Shown piece by piece: positions 52,754-61,018 of a stretch of DNA of 64,000 bases. The notes beneath the pieces are model-generated. The model was not told the DNA's origin. It made no database searches and saw only the letters and a program-made list of their open reading frames with translations. The stretch is taken from NCBI GenBank assembly GCA_903870275.1, contig CAIQCK010000096.1, positions 1 through 64,000 on the forward strand. Reading direction: 5' to 3'. A program made the position numbers and the translations under genes. The DNA is from an uncultured bacterium (lineage in GTDB: Bacteria > Verrucomicrobiota > Verrucomicrobiia > CAIQCK01). Within the stretch, counting starts at the first letter, position 1. Every line of letters begins with the position of its first letter.

Positions 52754-55700
52754 ATGTCAGAGAGTGATTTCATCCTTGTCGAAGGCGCGCGGCAAAACAA
52801 CCTGAAGGGACTGAACCTCAGGCTGCCGCTGAACCGCTTTATCGTCGTCACCGGCGTCAGCGGCAGCGGCAAGAGTTCGCTTGCGTTCGACACGCTTTAC
52901 GCCGAGGGCCAGCGGCGCTACGTCGAGACGTTCTCCCCTTACGCGCGGCAGTTCCTCGACCGGATGGACAAGCCGCGCGTGGACCGCATCGTCGGCATCC
53001 CGCCCGCCGTCGCGATTGACCAGACCAATCCCGTCCGCACCTCGCGCAGCACGGTCGGCACGATGACCGAGTTGTGCGACCACGTCAAACTGCTCTACGC
53101 CCGCGCCGCCACGCTCTACTGTCGCGGCTGCGGCAAACCCGTCCGCCGCGACAACGCCGACACGATCTGGCAGACGCTCACGCAACAGGCCAGCCGGCAG
53201 GAAGTGGTCCTCACGTTCCCTTGCCCGGTGCCGAAGTCGTTCAAGGCGGAAGAGACGCGCGACCTGCTGGCGAAGCAGGGTTTCCAGCGCGCGCTCATCG
53301 GTGGCGAGGTCGTGCGGCTCGACGAGAATCCGCGCGTCATCAAGCCCGGCACGACGCTCGATATCGTCGCCGACCGCGTCCGCATCGAGCCGTCCAGCCG
53401 CGCCCGCGCCGTCGAAGCTCTGGATATCGCACTCAAGTTCGGCAAAGGCCGGGTCCAAATCCACTCCACGCTCCACGCTCCACGCTCCACGCTCAATTTC
53501 TCCTCCGACCTCCACTGCGCCGATTGCGACATCCACTATCGTGACCCGTCGCCCAACCTCTTTTCGTTCAATTCGCCGCTGGGCGCGTGCGACAAGTGCC
53601 GCGGGTTTGGCCGGACCATCGAGATTGACTACGGCCGCGTCGTGCCCGACCCGACGCGGACGCTCGCCGGCGGCGCGATCAAAATCTGGCAGAGCGAAAG
53701 CTACCACGAATGCCAGGACGACATGATGAAGTTCGCGCCGCGCGCCGGTTGCCCGACCGGCGTGCCGTGGGAGAAGCTGCCGGAGAAATGGAAACGCTGG
53801 GTGATTGAGGGCGAAGGCCCGTGGGAAGAGCAGAAGTGGTATGGCCTGAAGCGGTTCTTTGCGTGGCTGGAAACCAAGACCTACAAGATGCACGTCCGCG
53901 TGTTGCTCTCGCGCTATCGCGCCTACGTCCCGTGTCCCGACTGCGGCGGCGCGCGGTTGAAGTCCGACGCGCTTTGCTGGCGAATTGGTTCCACAAACCA
54001 CGAACCACCAATCGCCAATCACCCATCACCAATTACCCGCCTGACGCTTCCCGGTTTCGCTGTTCACGAGCTTTACGCCCTGTCCATCTCGCGCTCGCGG
54101 GCCTTTTTCGAGGCGCTCCGTTTCCCCGGCGCGCTCGACAAGGCCACCGAACTGCTGCTGAACGAGATCCGGACGCGCTTGCGCTACCTCAACGACGTGG
54201 GCCTCGGCTACCTCACGCTCGACCGCCAGTCGCGCACGCTCAGCGGCGGCGAGATCCAGCGCGTCAACCTCACCACCGCGCTCGGCACGTCGCTGGTCAA
54301 CACGCTCTTCGTGCTCGACGAGCCGAGCATCGGTCTCCATCCGCGCGACATCGGCCGGCTCACGGGCGTCCTGCACGGCCTGCGCGACAAGGGCAACACG
54401 CTGCTGGTGGTCGAGCATGATCCCGATCTCATTCGCGCCGCCGACCGCGTGCTCGACCTCGGTCCTGGCCCGGGCGAGCACGGCGGCCAGTTGATATTTG
54501 AGGGAACGTTCGCCGACCTCTGCAAATCGGCGCGCTCGCTGACCGGCCAGTATTTCAGCGGCAAAAAACGCATCGCCTTGAAACGCGAACGCGCGGCGGT
54601 GAGCCTGAATTCAGGCTCCTCCGATATTCCAGAAACGCCGCGCCTCTGGGTGCGCGGCGCGAGCGAGCACAATCTCAAGGACATGGATGTCGGCTTCCCG
54701 CTCAACCGCCTTGTCGTGCTCACCGGCGTCAGCGGCAGCGGCAAATCCACGCTCGTTCACGATGTGCTCTTTCGCGCGCTCTGCAAACTGAAGCACCATC
54801 CCGACGAAACACCCGGCGCGCACCGCGCCCTCGAAGGCCACGAGCAAGTGGGCGACGTGGTGCTCGTGGACCAGACGCCCATCGGCCGCACGCCGCGGGC
54901 GAATCCCGCGACCTACACCGGCGCATTCGACGAAATCCGCAAGCTCTTCGCCGCCACGCCCGACGCCATTGCGCAGGGCTTCACCGCCTCGACGTTCAGC
55001 TTCAACAGCGAGGTCGGCCGCTGCCCGGTTTGCGAAGGCACCGGCTTCGAGCACGTCGAGATGCAGTTTTTGAGCGACGTGTTTCTGCGCTGCCCGGAGT
55101 GCGACGGCAAACGCTACCGCCCACCCATTCTCGCCATTCGCTACAACGGCAAAAACATCCCCGACGTGCTCGACCTGACCGTCAATGAGGCGATGGAGTT
55201 TTTCGGACTCACGCAAAGACGCGAAGGCGCAAAGAAGGTGATTGGCGACTTTGCGACTTTGCGTGAGACGCTCCGAAGGAAACTCGAACCGTTGCGCGAG
55301 GTCGGCCTCGGCTACATGAAGCTGGGCCAGCCGGTCACAACGCTCAGCGGCGGCGAATCGCAGCGGCTCAAACTTGCCGGCCATCTCGCCGAGGTGAAAT
55401 GCGAGAAGACGCTGTTTCTTTTCGACGAGCCGACGACCGGCCTGCATCTCGACGACATCCAGACGCTGCTGACGGCGTTCGAGCGTCTGCTGGAGCGCGG
55501 CCATTCCTTGATCGTCATCGAGCATCATCTCGACGTGATCCGCAACGCCGACTGGGTGATTGATCTTGGCCCCGAAGGCGGCGACGAGGGAGGGCGCATC
55601 GTTGTCGAAGGAACGCCGGAGCAAGTGATGTCGTGCAAGGCGTCGCATACGGGCGCGGCGCTGCGAAAAATGAGGAATGCGGAAAGCGGAATAGGGAATG

Positions 55701-58348
55701 GTCCGGAAACGGTTGCGGAAACTAGGGGGGGATATTTCACCCACCACCATTCGCCCTCCGCCATCGAGATCGTTCGCGCCCGCGAGCACAACCTTCGCGA
55801 CCTTAGCGTCAGCATCCCGCGCGACCGGTTCACCGTCATCACCGGCGTCAGCGGCAGCGGCAAGAGCACGCTCGCGTTCGACCTGCTCTTCAACGAAGGC
55901 CAGCGCCGCTACCTCGAAACGCTCAACGCCTACGCGCGGCAGTTCATCGAACCGGCGGCGCGGCCGGATGTGGATCTCGTCACCGGCGTGCCGCCGACCG
56001 TCGCCATCGAGCAACGCACCAGCCGCGGCGGGCGCAAGAGCACGGTGGCGACCGTCACCGAGATTTATCATTTTCTGCGGCTGCTGTTTGCCAAACTCGG
56101 CACGCAGTTCTGCCCCGATTGCAACGTCGCCATCGAGCCGCAGACGGTGGACGCGGTCGTGGCGGCCATCGCGAAGGGCTGGCGCGGCCAGGAGATCGAG
56201 TTGCTCGCGCCGCGCGTGCGCGGCCGCAAGGGTTTCTATCTCGACCTCGCCGAGTGGGCGGAGCGCAAGGGCATCGAGCAATTGCGCGTGGACGGACAGT
56301 GCCTGCCGAGCGCGGGCTTCCCGCGGCTCGACCGGTTCAAGGAACACGACATTGACCTCGTCATTGCCCGGCCCGTGGTCACCGGCGCCAACCGCCGGTT
56401 GACGCAACCGGTGGAGCGGGCGCTGGAGTTCGGCAACGGCTCGCTGGTGGTCGCTTCGCCGCACCAAAAGGACGTGGCGTTCTCGACCAAGCGCGCCTGC
56501 CCGAAATGCAGCCGCAGCTTCGAGGAACTCGACCCGCGCCTGTTCTCGTTCAACTCGCGCCACGGCTGGTGCCCGGAGTGTTATGGGTTCGGCCTGGCGA
56601 TGCGTGGCGTGGACGGGGATCAAACCGGCGAGGAAGCCGTGTGGAACGCGTGGTGGGAAGGCGGCGAGAAACCGTGCCCGGCGTGCGAGGGCGCGCGGCT
56701 GAATCCCGTGGCGCGGGCGGTGCGCTTGCGCGGCAACAACATTGCCGGCCTGACCGCGATGCCCGCGAGCGAGTTCCACCATTATCTTAATGGCTTCAAG
56801 CTGGCTGGCCGCGAGCGGGAGATCGGCCGCGACATCGTTGCCGAGATGCGGTCGCGGCTGGCGTTCATTGAGGAGGTCGGCCTCGGTTACCTCGCGCTGG
56901 ACCGCAGCGCCACGACGCTCAGCGGCGGCGAGAGCCAGCGCATCCGCCTCGCGGCCCAACTCGGTTCGAACCTCCGCGGCGTCTGCTACATCCTTGACGA
57001 GCCGACCATCGGCCTGCATCCACGGGACGATGAGATGCTGCTGCGGACGTTGAAAAAGCTGCGCGAGAAGGGCAACACGGTTGTCGTGGTCGAGCACGAC
57101 GAGGCCACGATCCGCGCCGCCGAGTATCTTGTGGACCTCGGCCCCGGCGCGGGCATCCACGGCGGCAGATTGGTGGCGGCCGGCACGCCGAGCGAGGTCG
57201 TGCGCACTCCGGGGTCGGTGACCGGCAAATTTCTGCGCGAGCCGATGCGGCACCCGACGCGACCGAGGCGTGGCGACGCGAAACAGTTCGTCGAGGTGCG
57301 CGACGCGACGTTGCACAACTTGAAGAAGCTGACGGTGCGTTTCCCTCTCGCCCGGTTCACGGTGGTGACCGGTGTCAGTGGCAGCGGCAAGAGCACGCTC
57401 GTGCGGGATGTGTTGCTGCATGGCGCGGCGGACGCTGTAAGCCGCGTGACCTCACGCGGCGCAAGCATTGCCACGCGCACCGGGGCAGGGGACGCGGCTC
57501 ACAACCGCCGTGCAAACCGCGTGGTTCTGCCTTCCGACATCCGCCGCGTGCTGGAGGTGGACCAGACGCCGATTGGCAAGACGCCGCGGTCGTGCCCCGC
57601 GACCTACGTCGGTTTCTACGACGACATCCGGCGGTTGTTCGCGCAGATGCCGGAGGCGAAGATGCGCGGCTACGGGCCGGAGCGGTTCTCGTTCAACGTG
57701 CCGACCCCGCGCGGCGGCGGACGCTGTGACGCGTGCGAGGGCCAGGGCATCAAACGCATTGCGATGAGCTTCCTGCCCGACGTGCGCGTGCCGTGCGACG
57801 TGTGCGGCGGCCGGCGGTTCACGCCGGAGACGCTCGACGTGTGCTTCAAGGGCAGGACCATCGCCGACGTGCTGGCGATGAGCGTCGAGGAAGCGCTGGA
57901 GTTTTTCAAAGCGGAGCCGTTCCTGACGCGCCCGCTCTCGTTGCTGCACGACGTCGGCCTTGACTACCTCACGCTCGGCCAGCAAAGCCCGACGCTCAGC
58001 GGCGGCGAGGCGCAGCGCATCAAGCTGGTGACCGAGCTGGCGAAACCGACGCAGGGCCGCACGCTTTACATCCTCGACGAGCCGACCGTGGGCCTGCACA
58101 TGGCCGACGTGGCGCGGCTCATTGAGGTGCTGCACCGGTTGGTGGACGCGGGCAACACGCTGGTGGTGATCGAGCACAACCTCGACATCATCGCCGAGGC
58201 CGACCACCTCGTTGACCTTGGCCCCGAAGGCGGCGACGCCGGCGGCTGCGTGGTGGCGCTCGGCGCGCCGGAGGAGATCATCCGCGACGGCGCGCACGGC
58301 CACACGGCACGGATTCTGAAACAGTTTTTGAAAACGCACGGACGGTGA
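52754..58348 (+). CDS. uvrA: tandem-fused UvrA excinuclease subunit (double UvrA)
   Basis: 1864 residues, about twice the usual ~940. UvrA is the damage-sensing ATPase of nucleotide excision repair. Two complete UvrA units are joined: residues 1 to about 970 and about 1000-1864. Four Walker A motifs (GVSGSGKS...) lie near residues 34, 660, 1035 and 1540. Four LSGGE-type signatures, four DEP Walker B motifs and six cysteine-pair segments are visible (CRGC; CADC with CDKC; CPVC with CPEC; CPDC; CPKC with CPEC; CDAC with CDVC). Both halves keep catalytic residues. At least five in-frame low-complexity or palindromic tracts lie at linkers (53461-53497, 53991-54037, 55211-55270, 55669-55700, 57441-57460). 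Giant fused UvrAs are known in several phyla; what the fusion does is not settled. Confidence 0.95.
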   Translation: MSESDFILVEGARQNNLKGLNLRLPLNRFIVVTGVSGSGKSSLAFDTLYAEGQRRYVETFSPYARQFLDRMDKPRVDRIVGIPPAVAIDQTNPVRTSRSTVGTMTELCDHVKLLYARAATLYCRGCGKPVRRDNADTIWQTLTQQASRQEVVLTFPCPVPKSFKAEETRDLLAKQGFQRALIGGEVVRLDENPRVIKPGTTLDIVADRVRIEPSSRARAVEALDIALKFGKGRVQIHSTLHAPRSTLNFSSDLHCADCDIHYRDPSPNLFSFNSPLGACDKCRGFGRTIEIDYGRVVPDPTRTLAGGAIKIWQSESYHECQDDMMKFAPRAGCPTGVPWEKLPEKWKRWVIEGEGPWEEQKWYGLKRFFAWLETKTYKMHVRVLLSRYRAYVPCPDCGGARLKSDALCWRIGSTNHEPPIANHPSPITRLTLPGFAVHELYALSISRSRAFFEALRFPGALDKATELLLNEIRTRLRYLNDVGLGYLTLDRQSRTLSGGEIQRVNLTTALGTSLVNTLFVLDEPSIGLHPRDIGRLTGVLHGLRDKGNTLLVVEHDPDLIRAADRVLDLGPGPGEHGGQLIFEGTFADLCKSARSLTGQYFSGKKRIALKRERAAVSLNSGSSDIPETPRLWVRGASEHNLKDMDVGFPLNRLVVLTGVSGSGKSTLVHDVLFRALCKLKHHPDETPGAHRALEGHEQVGDVVLVDQTPIGRTPRANPATYTGAFDEIRKLFAATPDAIAQGFTASTFSFNSEVGRCPVCEGTGFEHVEMQFLSDVFLRCPECDGKRYRPPILAIRYNGKNIPDVLDLTVNEAMEFFGLTQRREGAKKVIGDFATLRETLRRKLEPLREVGLGYMKLGQPVTTLSGGESQRLKLAGHLAEVKCEKTLFLFDEPTTGLHLDDIQTLLTAFERLLERGHSLIVIEHHLDVIRNADWVIDLGPEGGDEGGRIVVEGTPEQVMSCKASHTGAALRKMRNAESGIGNGPETVAETRGGYFTHHHSPSAIEIVRAREHNLRDLSVSIPRDRFTVITGVSGSGKSTLAFDLLFNEGQRRYLETLNAYARQFIEPAARPDVDLVTGVPPTVAIEQRTSRGGRKSTVATVTEIYHFLRLLFAKLGTQFCPDCNVAIEPQTVDAVVAAIAKGWRGQEIELLAPRVRGRKGFYLDLAEWAERKGIEQLRVDGQCLPSAGFPRLDRFKEHDIDLVIARPVVTGANRRLTQPVERALEFGNGSLVVASPHQKDVAFSTKRACPKCSRSFEELDPRLFSFNSRHGWCPECYGFGLAMRGVDGDQTGEEAVWNAWWEGGEKPCPACEGARLNPVARAVRLRGNNIAGLTAMPASEFHHYLNGFKLAGREREIGRDIVAEMRSRLAFIEEVGLGYLALDRSATTLSGGESQRIRLAAQLGSNLRGVCYILDEPTIGLHPRDDEMLLRTLKKLREKGNTVVVVEHDEATIRAAEYLVDLGPGAGIHGGRLVAAGTPSEVVRTPGSVTGKFLREPMRHPTRPRRGDAKQFVEVRDATLHNLKKLTVRFPLARFTVVTGVSGSGKSTLVRDVLLHGAADAVSRVTSRGASIATRTGAGDAAHNRRANRVVLPSDIRRVLEVDQTPIGKTPRSCPATYVGFYDDIRRLFAQMPEAKMRGYGPERFSFNVPTPRGGGRCDACEGQGIKRIAMSFLPDVRVPCDVCGGRRFTPETLDVCFKGRTIADVLAMSVEEALEFFKAEPFLTRPLSLLHDVGLDYLTLGQQSPTLSGGEAQRIKLVTELAKPTQGRTLYILDEPTVGLHMADVARLIEVLHRLVDAGNTLVVIEHNLDIIAEADHLVDLGPEGGDAGGCVVALGAPEEIIRDGAHGHTARILKQFLKTHGR
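53461..53497. repeat. in-frame ccacgct tandem repeat inside uvrA
   Basis: Word CTCCACG repeated about four times, encoding a HSTLHAPRS-like segment near residues 236-247. It matches tracts in the luxC-like gene and at 26240-26262. Confidence 0.75.
53991..54037. repeat. in-frame accacgaaccaccaatc tract inside uvrA
   Basis: Degenerate seven-to-ten-base words (cacgaaccacc, aatcgccaatcaccc, atcaccaattaccc) encoding about 16 low-complexity residues in the first half. Confidence 0.7.
55211..55270. repeat. in-frame acgcaaagacgcgaagg tract inside uvrA
   Basis: The words acgcaaagacgcg and ggcgcaaag, and the inverse-type ttgcgactttgcg, lie in coding sequence (about residues 820-839). They are related to the intergenic gcagagg tracts. 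Confidence 0.65.
55669..55700. repeat. in-frame gaatgcggaaagcggaat tract inside uvrA
   Basis: ggaatgcggaaagcggaataggg encodes a short segment (RNAESGIG) at the junction between the two UvrA halves, near residues 972-982. Confidence 0.65.
57441..57460. repeat. perfect hairpin inside uvrA
   Basis: GCCGCGTGA-CC-TCACGCGGC, nine-base stem and two-base loop, just after the fourth Walker A motif. The coding frame continues through it. It resembles an isolated palindrome of the REP type. Confidence 0.7.
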
Positions 58349-58378
58349 CTGAACAGAACAGAACTGAACTACTGAACT

Positions 58379-58432
58379 GATAGGAAATCGCTTTTTCAGG
58401 GTCGTCCGCATGGGCGCCAGCAGGGGGGTAAC
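58379..58432. repeat. direct repeat, left copy
   Basis: ATAGGAAATCGCTTTTTCAG and GCATGGGCGCCAGCAGGGGG, matching 59098-59149 with few differences. The two copies flank the membrane zinc-ribbon gene (58493-59035). Confidence 0.75.
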
Positions 58433-58492
58433 TCTGCTCTTGCCGCGACTGGGCCAACACCTTGCTTGTCGCATCTTATGCGATGAGGATGT

Positions 58493-59035
58493 TTAGGGTC
58501 GGGGTTTAACGAAATTCTGCCATTCACCGATTCTGATGTTCCGCTCAATCAATCTGGAGACCTTTGCTATCGCGTAGTCTTTGTCACCAGTTTCGCAAAA
58601 AACCTCGCTGTTACAAGCTTCACAGTTGAAATGTGTGCGTGATGCTGAATAGAGGTGATATTCAGGGGAATATACTAGCCGCGTGTCGCATCGCGGACAA
58701 TAACACCACAAGTTTACTGGCTCATTTCCACAGTAGTCCCAGCGCCATTTCGCACCTATGAAATTGCCTTCCCTATAGTCTCGAAAGGACGGCTTTCTGG
58801 TGCGAAGGACAAAGCCAACGAATTTCCTGACGGTTGGAATCAAACCGGCCACCAAAAAAATAATTAACCACACTGGAACATCGGCAGTGGTTCCAAGAAA
58901 GCGCCACAATTCACAGATGCGCGCCCAGCACCAAGCATACAGATGGGGAATCCAACTCAACCCATAGAGGATGCCTGCGGTTAAAACGCTAGCTATGACG
59001 CTGTTCCGAATGGGGTGGGTATCTCTCGTTGACAT
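58493..59035 (-). CDS. two-helix membrane protein with zinc ribbon
   Basis: 180-residue protein. Two N-terminal transmembrane helices (about 13-33 and 55-75), a basic loop, then a zinc-ribbon-like domain with C-Y-C-P-R-C and CEACNSEVFC. No enzymatic motif is present. Codon use and AT content are lower in GC than its neighbours, and the gene is bracketed by a ~50-bp direct repeat, so horizontal acquisition is likely. The function is unknown; membrane-anchored zinc ribbons of this size are often phage or accessory genes, but no specific link is visible. Confidence 0.7.
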   Translation of the reverse strand: MSTRDTHPIRNSVIASVLTAGILYGLSWIPHLYAWCWARICELWRFLGTTADVPVWLIIFLVAGLIPTVRKFVGFVLRTRKPSFRDYREGNFIGAKWRWDYCGNEPVNLWCYCPRCDTRLVYSPEYHLYSASRTHFNCEACNSEVFCETGDKDYAIAKVSRLIERNIRIGEWQNFVKPRP

Positions 59036-59097
59036 GGAACCCCATTATTTCAAAGCATCTCCGTCTGCATCCCCCCACCGCTTCCTTATTCTAACTA

Positions 59098-59149
59098 ATA
59101 GGAAATTGCTTTTCAGGGGTGCCCGCATGGGCGCCAGCAGGGGGGTTAA
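59098..59149. repeat. direct repeat, right copy
   Basis: ATAGGAAATTGCTTTTCAGG and GCATGGGCGCCAGCAGGGGG, matching 58379-58432. Confidence 0.75.
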
Positions 59150-59403
59150 GGGGGGAGCACCGGACCTCCGGTGACAGCCCCAAGCGTTCGTGACGCTTAC
59201 AAAATTCTCCTCTGCGCACATTTCCTTGCCTTTCACGATTAGTCATGGGGAAAATCCGGTCTGGAGTCAAGCCAAACGGGGGGGGCAAACGCGGCCGGAC
59301 GGCGCCGATGGGCAATGGCTTTCCCGCTCGCGAGAGGTCAGTGAAAGGCCGTGTGTGGAGACAGAAGTTCGATTCAGACACCGGGCTTTTGCTTTTCCAC
59401 AAC

Positions 59404-59430
59404 TATCGCGCCCGGAGGTCGCAATCCACC
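59404..59430. repeat. half REPIN (GGTGGA family)
   Basis: TATCGCGCCCGGAGGTCGCA followed by ATCCACC: only the right-hand end of the element seen complete at 25255-25386 and 63305-63438. The partner end is missing or too diverged to see. Confidence 0.65.
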
Positions 59431-59459
59431 TCGCCGAGCGGTTTATGGAGAGCAATCAC

Positions 59460-60815
59460 TCACATTTCCTTCGTCTTGCCCGGAATCGGCGCGGGGTAGA
59501 TGCCTTCGGCGTCGGCCAGGATTGGCGCGGGCGAGTCGAAGGTCAGGCTGTCAATGTCCTTCACATATTGGAAGTCCGACTTCATCGCCTCGTCCCACGT
59601 GACCATCTGGCCGGTGTGCGTGGCCATGCGGCCCATGAGCGCGGAGAGATCGGCTTCGGCGGCGCGGCGGGCTTCGTTGTGCGGCTTGTCGTTGCGGATG
59701 GCATCGAGCAGCGCCTGCCACTCGGCGTGGTAGGGATTGATGTCCTTCTCGCCGTAACGCCACGCGATGTTGGCGTCGTCCGTCACCTGGTTCTTGTAAA
59801 TGCACGGATCGGGGTCGCCGAGGTTCGCCATGATGCGCGCTGAGCCCTTGGTGCCGTGGGCGAAGTCGGAATACGTCTGCCAGCAGCCGGGCATGTGCCG
59901 CGAGAACGCGAAGAGCTTCGCGCCGTCGGCGAACGTGAACTCCACCGAATAGTGGTCGAAAAGATTGCCGGCCTCCTTGAGCGTGCGTCCGCCGAAACCC
60001 TGTGCCGAAACGGGCCACGCGCCCTTGGCCCAGCACGCGACGTCCACGTTGTGGCAGTGCCAGTCCACGAAGAAACTGCCGGAGGTCCAGTTGAACCGGA
60101 CGCCGTTCTGGAGCTGGAACATCACTTCGTTCATGCCCTTCGGCAGCGGCGGCGTGTGGCAGGGGCCGTGGACGCGGTAGATGCGCAGCGTGTGCAGATC
60201 GCCGATGGCGCCGTCGTGGATGCGTTGGATGACCGCCTGCCGCGCCTTTGAGTGACGCCACATGAAGCCGCAAGCGACCTTGAGGTTTTTCTTTTCCGAA
60301 ATCTCCGCGGTCTTCAGCAGCCGGCGCACGGCGGGCGCGTCCACCGCGAACGATTTCTCCATGAAAACGTTCACGCCTCTTTGCACGGCGTATTCGAAGT
60401 GCACCGGCCGGAACGCCGCCTGCGTCGTCAGCAGCACCACGTCGCCGGGACTGAGAGTGTCTATCGCCTTCTTGTAGGCGTCGAAGCCGATGAACCGCCG
60501 CTCCGGCGTCACGTCCACCTTCTCGTCAAACTTCGCTTTCAAATTCGTCAGGCTCTTGTCGAGCTTGTGATCGAACAAATCGGCCATTGCGTGGAGCATG
60601 ACCGGGTCGCCGGTGGTCGAGAACGCATCGGCCACCGCGCCGGTGCCGCGTCCGCCGCAGCCGACCAGCGCGAGCTTGGTGGTGCCGCCGCCCGCGGCGT
60701 GGCAGTGCGGCAGCGCGACGCCCGCCAGCGCGGAGGCGGCGACGCCACCGGACAGTTTCAGGAATTCGCGGCGGGACGGGAAGTTCGGGGCTGTGTGGCT
60801 GTTTGGCGTGTTCAT
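59460..60815 (-). CDS. Tat-exported Gfo/Idh/MocA-family oxidoreductase
   Basis: 451-residue enzyme with a twin-arginine signal (SRREFLKLSGGVAASALAG), a Rossmann start KLALVGCGGRGTG, the family motif here as FMEKSFA, and a C-terminal domain with DWHCHNVDVACWA. In this paralogue the usual EKP is EKS, possibly altering substrate handling. The ATG at 60815 has CAGGAG about six bases upstream; a longer frame to 60932 is rejected. It is divergent from the vWA gene. Confidence 0.88.
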   Translation of the reverse strand: MNTPNSHTAPNFPSRREFLKLSGGVAASALAGVALPHCHAAGGGTTKLALVGCGGRGTGAVADAFSTTGDPVMLHAMADLFDHKLDKSLTNLKAKFDEKVDVTPERRFIGFDAYKKAIDTLSPGDVVLLTTQAAFRPVHFEYAVQRGVNVFMEKSFAVDAPAVRRLLKTAEISEKKNLKVACGFMWRHSKARQAVIQRIHDGAIGDLHTLRIYRVHGPCHTPPLPKGMNEVMFQLQNGVRFNWTSGSFFVDWHCHNVDVACWAKGAWPVSAQGFGGRTLKEAGNLFDHYSVEFTFADGAKLFAFSRHMPGCWQTYSDFAHGTKGSARIMANLGDPDPCIYKNQVTDDANIAWRYGEKDINPYHAEWQALLDAIRNDKPHNEARRAAEADLSALMGRMATHTGQMVTWDEAMKSDFQYVKDIDSLTFDSPAPILADAEGIYPAPIPGKTKEM

Positions 60816-61018
60816 TCGGGGCTCCTGTTGAGTGGATGCGTTTCCAGCCACGCGCGGCGGCCGGCGTTGGGAGGCACCATAAAGCATTCCGGCTCGCGGA
60901 GTCCACCGCGGAATGGCGCGGCTGGCCGGCAAACATGGGCGGCGTCATTTACGGAGTCCGTCTCCGATGTGCTCCTCTCCGGTGTTGCGCTTCGGACACA
61001 GGTTTGCTATTGGGCGAC

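Larger units (their letters stand above)
59036..59459. other. intergenic region with direct repeat and half-palindrome
   Basis: Contains the right direct repeat (59098-59149), a GGTCCGGTGAC-type short palindromic stretch and a REP half (59404-59430). No gene is seen; plus-strand frames lack ribosome binding sites and overlap repeats. Confidence 0.5.

Noticed and set aside
52754-58348. Intein or insertion element splitting uvrA
   Set aside because: The inserted tracts are short and low-complexity, and no splicing or endonuclease motifs are visible.
59190-59843. Plus-strand frame of 217 residues opposite the Gfo/Idh/MocA gene
   Set aside because: It runs through the direct-repeat region and then antisense to a well-supported gene; no ribosome binding site.
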